Source: Pseudomonas oryzae
Lineage (GTDB): Bacteria > Pseudomonadota > Gammaproteobacteria > Pseudomonadales > Pseudomonadaceae
DNA length: 64,000 nt
NCBI RefSeq assembly: GCF_900104805.1
Contig: NZ_LT629751.1
Location: 3,081,001-3,145,000, forward strand
Direction: 5' to 3'
Shown: piece by piece, positions 41,408 through 51,488 of the stretch
How positions within the stretch are numbered: position 1 is the stretch's first letter
Layout: each line of letters begins with the position of its first letter
The notes under the pieces: model-generated
The model's database searches: none
What the model was told of the DNA's origin: nothing
The model's input: the letters and a program-made list of their open reading frames with translations, nothing else
Translations under genes and position numbers: made by a program

Positions 41408-43975
41408 TCAGCGCCCATGAGTGCCAGCGACATCAACACTCCGCACTCTCAAGCTGCCGGTAAACTCTTTAGAATACTTACCTGTCCCATCGGCTACAGC
41501 CGGATAGAGACCAACTTCCACCTCCGTCACCCCACGATCTAATGGCAGGTAGGCATAGAGCATTTGATTATCGCCTTCAAAGGTAACGCTCACGTTTTGC
41601 TGTTGCATATTATCCTTTGCCTGCAACTGTCCTGGCTCACAGTGCAGCAGTACATCATGGGTACGCAGCTCAGCTCCTTTTGTCCACACACGCAATAACG
41701 GGTTACCTCTTCGACAACCGACAAACTGTACACGGACCATCAGGCCATTGCTGCCATTCACAACCTTACCCAACTCACGTCCTCGTAAGCGGTAACGCAT
41801 GACATCATAGTTGTCGGCACGCCCATCGGTGATCCGAACAACCCCCCCCTCCTCAATGGAGCGACTAACAGATGCATTCCAAACTTTCTCTCGTCCATCT
41901 CCGAGAAGGGGGTACCATAAAACTCCGGGAGCGCTGAATCGCCCTAAATTTCTACTCAGAGACGACGACAATACCGCCCCATTAGCAGCTTTACTTACGC
42001 CCCCCCCCAAATCGGAGAAGAATGACGGCAGATCACCTTGTTCCAGCAAGGCTCGGCCGGTTGCCCATGAACCATCCATACTCAAATGTGTTTTATCAAA
42101 ATAGAGAGGTTCCTTATTCAGGTAAGCACTGCAACGTCCATCCCGACACAGAACACTACGTACGTCGAAATAATATACAGAGGGGCGAGCATCAGCCAGT
42201 GCAGCGAGAAATCGGTTTGGCTCGGACTGGCCACGATCGGCCTCGTATCCAGCACTCTGGCAAGACATCATTGTTAGCTTGATCGCTTTTTGGTCGCATT
42301 TCCGATCCAGCGCTAGGAAACCCGGCACCTGCCCGAGAATGATCACGCGCTTACCTTGTGCCAACAGAGCATCAATCGTCTGCTCGACAGCAAGACCAAA
42401 ATCAGGATTAGCTTTGAAATATGTACTCCAAGCGCCACCAATAATAACTGTCGAATAGCGACCAATATGCTTTCTGACCATTTCAATCGAACGCAAGCAT
42501 GGCTCAACACGATCAGGACGTAAAACTTTCAAAGCTTTATCCGCCCCAGAAAAAACTGGCGGGCAGCTGCTGTGCGCAACATTCCGGAAGGCGAATCCAG
42601 CATGCCTCGCAATCATACCTAGAACCCCAACATAGTGGGCAGCATTTGAATCACCCCATAGCAGCACATCCGGCTCACCCACGGAATTCAAAACACACGC
42701 ATCGGAATTCAAATCCTGCGCTTTGACTTCCCATCGCTGGCATACGTACGGATACCGATAAGCAGGCAACGCCGGCTCCAACGACGTCAGCGCACGGCGG
42801 TAATCGTCATTAGCGAAATAAACCCCATATCCATTAGTAATAAAAAGACCTGAACACACCAATAGCACGACCAGAGAACCAGCACCAAAAAATCCTATCA
42901 CAGTACGATCGAAACTCCACCGCAACTGGCGACAAGGTTTCTCCACATACCGATAACTGAACACCGAGAGCGCCAGCATCAGTACCAAAAGAAGTCCTCC
43001 ATCGAGAGCATCGACAGCCCCAAAGGCGTAGCGATAGAACGCCAACACTGGCCAGTGCCAGAGGTACAGCGAATAGGAAACAAGCCCTACTAGCACCAAC
43101 GGACGCAACGACACCAACTGGCCAATCTTATTCGAACCACCACTCCCGGCCAGAATAAACAATGCCGCCCCCAGAGTGGACGGCAAGGCATTGGCACCGG
43201 GAAATCCCATTCCCTCTTCAAGCCAAGCCAAACTGGCTGCAATCAGGCCGATGCCTGTTAGACCAACCAGTGTAGCGACTGGGGGCGTCAACACACGCCT
43301 ATTTCCCGAGAGCCAGATTGCTAGCATTGCGCCTATCAGCAGTTCGCCGGCACGCGTCGGCAGCATGTAATAAGCGAACATTGGCGCTCGCTTCAATAAA
43401 GCCTCAGCCAGCACAAAGGAAGCGAGGCCAAGCAATAGAGCCAGTAGCAGCAGACGTATCGTCGACATACGGCCGACCAAAGAGACAAGGAGCAGCGGCC
43501 AGAAAAGATAGAACTGCTCCTCCACACCGAGCGACCACAAGTGCAGCAGAGGTTGCAAGCGGCTATCATCCGCAAAATAGCTAGTATCCAAAAAGTAGGT
43601 GAAGTAGATATTGGCTGCCGATAGCACAGATGCCCCAGCCGAATAAGCCAACTGAAGATTATCCGCAGGAAGCAATACAAACTGACCAACCACGAGAACA
43701 GTCAGCACAACCACAAACATTACAGGCAGGATGCGCAGAATACGCCTGCGATAGAACTCACCCCAAGAAAATCCGCCGGGCGACCGCATATCTTTGATGA
43801 TATTTCCGGTAATCAAAAAACCCGAAATAACAAAAAATATGTCAACCCCAACAAAACCGCCTGGCAAAAAATCAGGATCTATATGAAAGAACACTACAGC
43901 CAGAACAGCAATAGCACGCAACCCATCAATATCCGGCCTATAATGGCTTTTTAAATCATGCCCCTGACGCGCCAT
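41408..43975 (-). CDS. OafA-type acyltransferase with SGNH domain and additional C-terminal module
   Basis: An 855-residue membrane protein likely to O-acylate the polysaccharide. The Acyl_transf_3 domain (about 10-360) begins YRPDIDGLRAIAVLAVVFFH, whose Arg and His are typical of this family, and has about ten helices. An SGNH domain follows: WGDSNAAHY near 440 holds the Ser and KTHLSMDGS near 628 the His. About 160 further residues (695-855) look like a beta-sandwich module with no match I recognise. Base use is clearly more A+T-rich than the flanking genes, suggesting transfer. It is 27 bp upstream of the six-helix/kinase-like gene. Confidence 0.88.
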   Translation of the reverse strand: MARQGHDLKSHYRPDIDGLRAIAVLAVVFFHIDPDFLPGGFVGVDIFFVISGFLITGNIIKDMRSPGGFSWGEFYRRRILRILPVMFVVVLTVLVVGQFVLLPADNLQLAYSAGASVLSAANIYFTYFLDTSYFADDSRLQPLLHLWSLGVEEQFYLFWPLLLVSLVGRMSTIRLLLLALLLGLASFVLAEALLKRAPMFAYYMLPTRAGELLIGAMLAIWLSGNRRVLTPPVATLVGLTGIGLIAASLAWLEEGMGFPGANALPSTLGAALFILAGSGGSNKIGQLVSLRPLVLVGLVSYSLYLWHWPVLAFYRYAFGAVDALDGGLLLVLMLALSVFSYRYVEKPCRQLRWSFDRTVIGFFGAGSLVVLLVCSGLFITNGYGVYFANDDYRRALTSLEPALPAYRYPYVCQRWEVKAQDLNSDACVLNSVGEPDVLLWGDSNAAHYVGVLGMIARHAGFAFRNVAHSSCPPVFSGADKALKVLRPDRVEPCLRSIEMVRKHIGRYSTVIIGGAWSTYFKANPDFGLAVEQTIDALLAQGKRVIILGQVPGFLALDRKCDQKAIKLTMMSCQSAGYEADRGQSEPNRFLAALADARPSVYYFDVRSVLCRDGRCSAYLNKEPLYFDKTHLSMDGSWATGRALLEQGDLPSFFSDLGGGVSKAANGAVLSSSLSRNLGRFSAPGVLWYPLLGDGREKVWNASVSRSIEEGGVVRITDGRADNYDVMRYRLRGRELGKVVNGSNGLMVRVQFVGCRRGNPLLRVWTKGAELRTHDVLLHCEPGQLQAKDNMQQQNVSVTFEGDNQMLYAYLPLDRGVTEVEVGLYPAVADGTGKYSKEFTGSLRVRSVDVAGTHGR

Positions 43976-44161
43976 CGAAATACCCCCCTACTCTCTAAAA
44001 ATCCCGGCCTGCCGACAGAGGCGCCAGTAAAAACCAAGTCACTTCTTGAAAAATAAAAGCCTAGCAGCCCCCAAAAGCTCACGACTAAAATGCCAATGAC
44101 CTTTCCACAGGAAGACTGCAAGGCTTATCGCCGGGACACCTACCGGCGCTTGCCCATCTCA
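43976..44161. other. A+T-rich gap within the polysaccharide cluster
   Basis: The 186-bp gap between the multidomain glycosyltransferase and the acyltransferase holds no credible gene. A small hairpin CGCCGG/CCGGCG (44129-44148) lies 14 bp after the stop on the minus strand, without a T-run. Confidence 0.6.
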
Positions 44162-47100
44162 TCAGAATAATTCTATTTCTCTGCCAACTATCTGTGGTTC
44201 AGCCGTCTGCCCCCTAACTCGAGCGGCAGCAGCACTGGACATGTGCTTGAATAGTTCAGGACTCTCAACCAAGCGAGCAATACCCTCTGCCATTTCCTGG
44301 AAGTTGTCGCCAGCAGCCAAAACACCGCAGGATTCATCGACAAACTCAGGGATTGCAGTAATGCCATTCGTCACCGGAACAAGACCGGATGACATGGCCT
44401 CATCTCGCGACACGCCTTGCGCATCCATCCGGGTAGGGCAGAGGAAAATACCGTACTCCTTGTGCAGGGCTGCAATTTCGTTTTGCTTGAGGAACCCGCG
44501 TTCGATACGCACATTCGGATATTTACGTAGAGGCTCCAGAGTTTCATCAAAGAGCACCCCATCGCCGATCATCCGGATCTCAAGCTCTTTGAACCATGGC
44601 TTTTTCGCCAGCAACTCAATCGCCTTGACGCTCAGATCATTGGCGTACTTGGCCGATGCGTAAGGCCTGATCGAAAGGATTTTCTTGCGCTGCTCGGCAG
44701 GCTTCTCCTGATAAGAGAACAACTCAGTATTAATCGGATTATGGATGATTTCGTACTGATTCTCAGGAATCCGGAAACCGATATCTTCCATAACCTCTTC
44801 AGCGAAATAGCGCGAGACAAACACAAGTTTCAGATTTTCTGGCATTGGCTGCAGCAACCCACGCCAGAACGCCATACGCTTTTCACTTTCCAGCTTTGCA
44901 ACCTGCAACTGGTCTTCACTGCTGTAGTTGTACTCACGGCGCCACCACGGCTGTACCTCAGCGCCATGCACCCAGACAATGACTTTCAGGCGGGACACAT
45001 GCTTCTGCAGCACCTCCCACATATCAGGATCGAGGAAGTGCACAAGGACAGACTTGTAGTGACCGCCTTGCAGCATCTTGTCCAGAATTTCCTGTGAGCC
45101 AGTAACGACATCGACATCCTGGAACTCGTGGTAGCTCACCGCCTCGCTCTTGCGCAGACGGAATACGTCCACCAGAACCCCACGCTCACGATAGGCAGTC
45201 ACCCTGCTATGCACGAAACCATTACGATACAGATCCTCGTAGGAGGGGTAATGGTTGGTTACCAACAGGTGCTCGGCCCGTTCGAGCATTTCCGAAGGCT
45301 GCAAATCGCGGTGCTCCAGCACCAACCCCTTGACGTCCGTTGAGCCCCCTGAATAGACACGCCAGCCCAGGCGTACGAACGCGGTCTCCGGAGGAATCTC
45401 GGCGGTCTGATTGCGGTTGGCGTGATATATCACATGACTGATGCGCTGCTTCTGCGCATCCAGGAACAACAGCACCAATTGCAGACTCAGGCCTGGACCG
45501 GCATCAAGGAACAACTTCAGCTTATCGCAGACGCCCAACTCTTCCAGCTTCAGATCGGTGCCTGCATACAGATATTCATGCTTACCGTCCGCAAGGTTAG
45601 AGCTGATATGCCAAGCTGCTTCACTCAGTTCGAACTGAACATGCTTGCTGCGAATAGGGCCGAAGATTTTCGCCAACTCCTGGAAGTTGAGAACACGCCC
45701 CTGATCGGCAGACTGCACAGCCGGCTTGATGCCCTCGGCACGCGACTGGAGATCATTGATACTCAACCCGACATTGAGAGCCAGGTCGTCTACCTGCTCT
45801 GCGGCCTCCGAGGCAGCGACCTCTGCGCCTTGGTGGCAATAGTTGTAGGGATCGATAGCCAGCATCTGCTCGTAACGGAAAAGCTTTCCTTCGAGGTTCT
45901 TTGCCCAGTCGAGTGCTGGTAGAGCCGATACCAAGTCAGCTTTGATAGCAGCTCTACGGGCAGCCAGCTCGCGGGCCTGGCGGTAAACACCGCTCTCCTC
46001 TACCAGGCAAATGCTGCCCTTGTCACACGCATAATGATCTGCCTTGCCAATCACTTGCGCCTGGCTGTAACAGGTAGCCAAGGCGATATCGAGCAAATAG
46101 TTGGGGCCGTAATAGTCCTCCGCACTCATGCCGGCCACCCACTGGGCTCCGTTGGTCAGCTCGCCGAGGGACAAGCCTCCAAGCTGCTCAGGTGTGAGCA
46201 TGGCAATACGCGGATCATCGACCTTCCTGCGGATGGCCTCCGCGCTATCGGTAACCAGGTACATGCGGGCTTTGGTGTATTGCTGGCGCAGCATGCAGGT
46301 CAGCAATTTTTCAGCCTGACGCTCATTCGCTGCATGACCGACAACCACGACTTGCGGCAACGAATCCTGAACAGGCTGCCCCGCAACCTTGGCCAGGACG
46401 TAGTTCAAGCGCTGACCGTAGGTGTGCTCCTGCATCACCTTGCGCAATGCAGCAAGACGCAGTTTACCGCTGGTTTCCTCGTCTTGTGCCAGTTCACCCA
46501 GGCGACGGACCATTTCCTCTCCGTCGTCGGTAGTGACAACCAGATCACCGAAGAGCAGTCGAACTCCTCGCGAGAAATTGCTGACCGTAACCGTATTGCT
46601 GCCGAGCAGTTCGTAGACACGGCGAGCAAACATGCTCTGCGACTGCTTGATTGAGTTCAGGTTGATCGAGTAACGGTAGCCCTTGTAAGCCTTGTCGATC
46701 TGATCGAACGGCAGTGTGCCTACGATGTAGGACTGGTATTTCTCGGGGAACTGATAGTTTGGATCATTTTTTCCGTAATTACGATCAAAAATCTCCAGCG
46801 GGCGAAACTCGGGAAGCTTGGCAACGAAGTTGTCGAGATCCCGCGTACGCTCGGGATAGCGTACGTAGTAGGCACCGGCGAAACAGAATGCATCCTTGCG
46901 CTGGTACAACTCGATGGGGTTATGCACGGCCGGCTGGCATGCAAATGGTAGCAAATACACCCTATCGTGCCCCAAGGCAGCCTTGTAGCGATGGATACAG
47001 TCGATATCGGTTGTGAATACGAAGTCGAACTGCTTGGCGGTGGTCAGGAAGGTCTCAAAGTGAACCGGGTCTTCCTTGTTCCAGAACACGGTCGGTACCT

Positions 47101-48991
47101 TTTTATTACGGCACCAAGCCAGGATACCCTGCAACTCCTGACTGTTGTGTCCGACCTTGCTACCCCACAGATTTTCCTTGCCTCGCCATGCCGATTCGAT
47201 AAACAGCAGCTCGGGCTGAAAATCCTGCAATTCCACACGCCAGTTATCCGGAGACAATTGCATCAAGTTGCACTCATAGCGGTAGGAGCCATAAGTGAAC
47301 TCATCCATGATGCAGGCAACCTTCAGTTGGCTCGCCGGCACATCGGCAGTGCGCAGTAGACCCTGCCGAATCTCGCCGGCATTACTCACCTCGGCAAGCG
47401 GAGTTACTGCAGGAGAGAAGGGCTTCGCTATCGCAGGGGAAGATGACTGCTTGATGGAAACACTGACTGATGAAAGCTTCTGGCGCCTTTTCTTGCCTTG
47501 CCTATAGGCTTTCTTGCACAGCCCCAGCAACGCCTTGGGGAGACGCACAAAGCCACCAACTGAGGTGGCCCCGGCCTTGAGCTGATAACCCAACTGATAA
47601 GTTAGGCTGGCACGAGTTTTGATAAGGCGTTGCTCGGCAGCTTGGCGTTTGCTGTTGGCATCTTTCAGACTTGCGCTCAGCTCCTCAATTTTCTTCTGCT
47701 GCTCCCGGGTCTTACCCATCAGGGTTTCCAAGTTAGACTTGAAGTGTGGAATTTGCTCCCCGGTGGCGATTCGGTACTTCTGGTTAGCAGATTCCAGCCA
47801 CCCTTTGGCCGCACCCAGTTCATTTTCGAGACGCTGGCGGATCTCTTCCCATTGCTGGCTGTTTTCATCCAACAGTGTTTCCGTCGCCTCGCGACTTGCT
47901 ATCTCCTGATCCAATTGCTCCAGCAGGGCGTCGCGCTCCTGGACCTGAGCCTGGCACTTGGCCTCCAGCTCCCGGCGTACATTGATCTCGCCAGCCAGTT
48001 GCTCATGGAGGGCATCACACTCCTGCTCAGCCTTGCTTTTCGCCTCATTCAGCGCCTCAGACTTGGTCTTGAGGCTATCAGCCTGTTCCGTGGCAGCCCG
48101 GTACTTGCGGTTACTTTCATCCAGCTTAGCCTTGAGCCCAACCAACTCGTCACTCAGGGCAACGCTCTTGGCGCTCTCCGCTGTCAGGTTCTGTTTCAGT
48201 GTCGCTACTTGCTCTGTGGAGGAGCGGTATTTCTTGTTTGTCTCGTCAAGTCGCTTCAGTGCGCCACCGAGCTCCTGGCGCAGGCTGCGTTCTACATGTT
48301 CAAAGGCGCGTTCCAGAGCAAAAATCTGCTCTGCTGGAAGGTCGCGCTGCGCATCCATGGGGCGCTCTTCCTTCTTGATGGCAACCAATCCCAGCCACTT
48401 TCCGAGCATCTTGACCTCTGTAACTTCAAGATGCCGAGCAAGCAGCCTGTAGGGCTCTTGCAAGTAAAACGTATGCTTGTGGTCGATGAAGTCATTGACC
48501 CCGAACGGCACAGTCACGATCAACCGACCGCCCTTCTTGAGCAATGAGGAGGCCTTTGCAACGAACAGCTCGGGGCGAACGAGATGCTCCAGCACCTCGC
48601 TGATCACGATTGTCTCTACGTCGATATCTTCGACGTCCAGGGCGAGAAAGTCGGCATTTACATAAGTGACGTTCCTCTGCACATGCTCGGGTTCTGCGCG
48701 CAGGTATTGGGTGGCCTCTTCAATAGCTTGCGGGCTGGTATCGACACCAATGACCTTACATCCCTCACGGGCAAGCAAGAGTGGCACTATGCCTTGTGAG
48801 CATCCGACGTCGAGCACGCTATTCCCTGCAACGTGCGCGCAGATCCAGTGTATGCGCTCCTGGGTTTCCCGCATGAACTGCTCACCCAGCTTCCCGTAGT
48901 AAGCTTCCATGACACGGTCATGAATATCAGCCAGTTGAGAACTGGTATCGGCAGATGTTTGCTGGTGAGAGGGCTGGGTGACAGAGTTCAT
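44162..48991 (-). CDS. Multidomain methyltransferase / coiled-coil / glycosyltransferase
   Basis: A 1609-residue protein started at ATG 48991; a TTG one codon earlier is possible. Residues about 25-210 are a SAM methyltransferase (SVLDVGCSQGIVP, then VISEVLEHL). About 220-465 are a charged coiled coil with a recurring block (LDETNKKYRSSTEQ near 249, LDESNRKYRAATEQ near 291, LESANQKYRIATGEQ near 400). About 555-870 look like a CgeB-type glycosyltransferase. About 880-1100 resemble the end of a GT2-like unit, 1120-1255 a beta-rich module, and 1260-1600 a GT4 domain (RMIGDGVLFDETLEPLRKY, SRDEAMSSGLVPV). It should extend and possibly methyl-cap the glycan. It lies 15 bp after wecC. Confidence 0.8.
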   Translation of the reverse strand: MNSVTQPSHQQTSADTSSQLADIHDRVMEAYYGKLGEQFMRETQERIHWICAHVAGNSVLDVGCSQGIVPLLLAREGCKVIGVDTSPQAIEEATQYLRAEPEHVQRNVTYVNADFLALDVEDIDVETIVISEVLEHLVRPELFVAKASSLLKKGGRLIVTVPFGVNDFIDHKHTFYLQEPYRLLARHLEVTEVKMLGKWLGLVAIKKEERPMDAQRDLPAEQIFALERAFEHVERSLRQELGGALKRLDETNKKYRSSTEQVATLKQNLTAESAKSVALSDELVGLKAKLDESNRKYRAATEQADSLKTKSEALNEAKSKAEQECDALHEQLAGEINVRRELEAKCQAQVQERDALLEQLDQEIASREATETLLDENSQQWEEIRQRLENELGAAKGWLESANQKYRIATGEQIPHFKSNLETLMGKTREQQKKIEELSASLKDANSKRQAAEQRLIKTRASLTYQLGYQLKAGATSVGGFVRLPKALLGLCKKAYRQGKKRRQKLSSVSVSIKQSSSPAIAKPFSPAVTPLAEVSNAGEIRQGLLRTADVPASQLKVACIMDEFTYGSYRYECNLMQLSPDNWRVELQDFQPELLFIESAWRGKENLWGSKVGHNSQELQGILAWCRNKKVPTVFWNKEDPVHFETFLTTAKQFDFVFTTDIDCIHRYKAALGHDRVYLLPFACQPAVHNPIELYQRKDAFCFAGAYYVRYPERTRDLDNFVAKLPEFRPLEIFDRNYGKNDPNYQFPEKYQSYIVGTLPFDQIDKAYKGYRYSINLNSIKQSQSMFARRVYELLGSNTVTVSNFSRGVRLLFGDLVVTTDDGEEMVRRLGELAQDEETSGKLRLAALRKVMQEHTYGQRLNYVLAKVAGQPVQDSLPQVVVVGHAANERQAEKLLTCMLRQQYTKARMYLVTDSAEAIRRKVDDPRIAMLTPEQLGGLSLGELTNGAQWVAGMSAEDYYGPNYLLDIALATCYSQAQVIGKADHYACDKGSICLVEESGVYRQARELAARRAAIKADLVSALPALDWAKNLEGKLFRYEQMLAIDPYNYCHQGAEVAASEAAEQVDDLALNVGLSINDLQSRAEGIKPAVQSADQGRVLNFQELAKIFGPIRSKHVQFELSEAAWHISSNLADGKHEYLYAGTDLKLEELGVCDKLKLFLDAGPGLSLQLVLLFLDAQKQRISHVIYHANRNQTAEIPPETAFVRLGWRVYSGGSTDVKGLVLEHRDLQPSEMLERAEHLLVTNHYPSYEDLYRNGFVHSRVTAYRERGVLVDVFRLRKSEAVSYHEFQDVDVVTGSQEILDKMLQGGHYKSVLVHFLDPDMWEVLQKHVSRLKVIVWVHGAEVQPWWRREYNYSSEDQLQVAKLESEKRMAFWRGLLQPMPENLKLVFVSRYFAEEVMEDIGFRIPENQYEIIHNPINTELFSYQEKPAEQRKKILSIRPYASAKYANDLSVKAIELLAKKPWFKELEIRMIGDGVLFDETLEPLRKYPNVRIERGFLKQNEIAALHKEYGIFLCPTRMDAQGVSRDEAMSSGLVPVTNGITAIPEFVDESCGVLAAGDNFQEMAEGIARLVESPELFKHMSSAAAARVRGQTAEPQIVGREIELF

Positions 48992-49006
48992 CAAGCTATT
49001 ACCTAA

Positions 49007-50269
49007 TTAGTTCTCAAGAATGCCGGTTGCATCTACGACACGTACGCCCTGACACAATGCCGGCATATCCAGAAACTCGCGATGCTTAACCAGCAGTACG
49101 ACGACATCGGCGACCTCAAGGGCCTGCTGTACGTCTAGCTTTGCGTGCGCCGCCAAGCTCTTGGGGAGCTCCTCGATATTCGGCTCGACCAAAACCAGCT
49201 TGGTGGAGAGCTCAGATGCCAAAGTCTTGGCAATTCCCAGCGAGGGGCTTTCACGCAAGTCGTCAATATCCGGCTTGAACGCCAGGCCGAAGCAGGCGAC
49301 GGTAACATCGCGCGCGGTTTGCCCCGGGTTCTCCACCAGGAATGCACCGACGGCCTGCTTGACCTTGTCGATCACCCACTGGGGCTTGCCATCATTGACC
49401 TCGCGAGCAGTGCGGATCAGGCGCGCCTCGTCCGGAGTCTGGCTGACGATGAACCAGGGATCGACCGCGATGCAGTGACCGCCGACGCCCGGGCCAGGCT
49501 GGAGGATGTTGACGCGCGGGTGACGGTTGGCCAGGCGGATCAGCTCCCACACATTGATGCCGAGCTTGTCGCAGATGATCGACAACTCATTGGCGAAGGC
49601 GATGTTCACGTCACGGAAGCTGTTTTCGGTCAGCTTGCACATTTCGGCGGTGCGGGCGTCGGTGATGATGCACTCACCCTCGACGAAGATCTTGTACAGC
49701 GCCTGTGCCGCCTTCGAGCACTTCGGCGTCATGCCGCCGATGATGCGGTCGTTTTCCACCAGCTCGCGCAGGACGTGGCCCGGCAGAACGCGCTCCGGGC
49801 AGTGGGCGACGCGAACGTCAGAGTCCTCACCATGGGTCTGCGGGAAGGTCAGGTCCGGGCGGGCCTCAGCCAGCCAGGCGGACATGGCTTCGGTGGCGCC
49901 AACCGGGGAGGTGGACTCGAGAATCACCAGGTCGCCAGCCTTGAGCACCGGAGCAATGGCCTTACTGGCAGCCTCGATATAGGAGAGATCCGGCTCGTGG
50001 TCGCCCTTGAACGGCGTCGGCACGGCGATCAGGAAGGCGTCGGCAGCCTCGGGAGTGGTGGTCGCACGCAGGTAGCCCTCCGTCACGGAGGCGTGCACGA
50101 CGATGTCCAGATCCGGCTCGATGATGTGGATCTCACCCCGGTTGATGGTGTCCACGGCTTTCTGGTTCACATCGACGCCGATGACTTTCTTCTTGCGCGA
50201 AGCGAAGACGGCAGCGGTAGGCAGGCCGATATAGCCGAGGCCGATGACGGAAATGGTCTGGAAGGGCAT
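49007..50269 (-). CDS. wecC: UDP-N-acetyl-D-mannosamine dehydrogenase
   Basis: A 420-residue NAD-dependent enzyme that oxidises UDP-ManNAc to UDP-ManNAcA. The NAD loop VIGLGYIGLPTAAVFA is near residues 8-23, the lysine motif in MCKLTENSFRDVNIAF near 210, and the catalytic cysteine is in GPGVGGHCIAVDPWF near 255. AAAGGA precedes the ATG. With wecB it gives the ManNAcA precursor for the glycan. Confidence 0.95.
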   Translation of the reverse strand: MPFQTISVIGLGYIGLPTAAVFASRKKKVIGVDVNQKAVDTINRGEIHIIEPDLDIVVHASVTEGYLRATTTPEAADAFLIAVPTPFKGDHEPDLSYIEAASKAIAPVLKAGDLVILESTSPVGATEAMSAWLAEARPDLTFPQTHGEDSDVRVAHCPERVLPGHVLRELVENDRIIGGMTPKCSKAAQALYKIFVEGECIITDARTAEMCKLTENSFRDVNIAFANELSIICDKLGINVWELIRLANRHPRVNILQPGPGVGGHCIAVDPWFIVSQTPDEARLIRTAREVNDGKPQWVIDKVKQAVGAFLVENPGQTARDVTVACFGLAFKPDIDDLRESPSLGIAKTLASELSTKLVLVEPNIEELPKSLAAHAKLDVQQALEVADVVVLLVKHREFLDMPALCQGVRVVDATGILEN

Positions 50270-50366
50270 GGCAATCCTTTCTATCTGGAGTCAAGTAAGG
50301 TTGACCCTCCCTGCCTAGTTAGGAGAGAGGATCCTTCAGAGAAAATAGGTAGCGGAACAGGCCTGT

Positions 50367-51488
50367 TCAGCGATTTGCGAGCAATGCGTCTAGGATACGC
50401 TGGCAGGCTTGGCCATCGCCGTAGGGGTTGTGGGCGTAGCTCATGGCCTTGTAGGCGTCTTGGTCAAGCAACAGGCGATTCAGTTCGCGGACGATACTGG
50501 CTGCCTCGGTGCCAACCAGTTTGACGGTGCCGGCGGCCACAGCCTCGGGGCGCTCGGTGGTATCGCGCATGACCAGCACAGGCTTGCCGAGGGAAGGCGC
50601 CTCCTCCTGAATACCGCCAGAGTCGGTCAGGATGATGTGGGCGCGACTCATCAGGTGGACGAAAGGCAGATAGTCCAGCGGCTCGATCAGATGGATGTTG
50701 TCGATGCCGGTCAGCAGGCGGTTGACGGGCTCGCGCACGTTCGGATTCAGATGTACCGGGTAGACGATATCGACATCGGGATGTTGCTGGGCAACCTCCA
50801 CCAGCGCCTGGCAGATGCGCTCAAAACCACCGCCGAAGCTTTCACGGCGATGACCGGTAACCAGGATCAGCTTGCGGGAGGCATCTAGAAATGCGGTTGG
50901 CGCGGCCGCCTTGGCGTACAGCGCATTATCCTGATCCAGGCGATTGACCACGTCGAGCAGGGCATCGATCACCGTATTGCCGGTGACAACAATGCTGTCC
51001 GGCGCGACGCCTTCCCTGAGCAGGTTTTCCTGGGAGTTGCTGGTCGGCGCAAAATGCAGGTTGGCCAGGGCGCCGGTAAGCTTGCGGTTGGCCTCTTCCG
51101 GCCACGGCGAGTAGAGGTTGCCGGTGCGCAGGCCGGCTTCCACGTGAGCAACCGGGATCTGCTGGTAGTAGGCAGCAAGGCTGGCGGCAAAGGTGGTGGC
51201 GGTATCCCCGTGAACCAGCACCATGTCCGGCTTGAACTCGGCAAATACGCCTTTCATGCCTTGCAGGATTGCGCTGGTGACATCGGTCAGGTCTTGGCCC
51301 GGCCGCATGATGTTCAGGTCGAAATCCGGCTGAATCTCGAACAGGCCCAGCACTTGGTCGAGCATTTCGCGGTGCTGACCGGTGACACAGACCTTGGCCT
51401 CGAAGCGCTCATCGGCGGCCAGGGCAAGAGCGAGGGGGGCCATTTTGATTGCTTCGGGACGAGTGCCGAAGACACAGAGGGTTTTCAT
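50367..51488 (-). CDS. wecB: UDP-N-acetylglucosamine 2-epimerase (non-hydrolysing)
   Basis: A 373-residue enzyme converting UDP-GlcNAc to UDP-ManNAc. The family start [57 protein letters not shown] and [23 protein letters not shown] are all present. The start at 51488 follows AGGGA; the frame is open further upstream but has no family similarity. It is the first gene of the cluster after the ops-containing leader and is 97 bp before wecC. Confidence 0.96.
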   Translation of the reverse strand: MKTLCVFGTRPEAIKMAPLALALAADERFEAKVCVTGQHREMLDQVLGLFEIQPDFDLNIMRPGQDLTDVTSAILQGMKGVFAEFKPDMVLVHGDTATTFAASLAAYYQQIPVAHVEAGLRTGNLYSPWPEEANRKLTGALANLHFAPTSNSQENLLREGVAPDSIVVTGNTVIDALLDVVNRLDQDNALYAKAAAPTAFLDASRKLILVTGHRRESFGGGFERICQALVEVAQQHPDVDIVYPVHLNPNVREPVNRLLTGIDNIHLIEPLDYLPFVHLMSRAHIILTDSGGIQEEAPSLGKPVLVMRDTTERPEAVAAGTVKLVGTEAASIVRELNRLLLDQDAYKAMSYAHNPYGDGQACQRILDALLANR

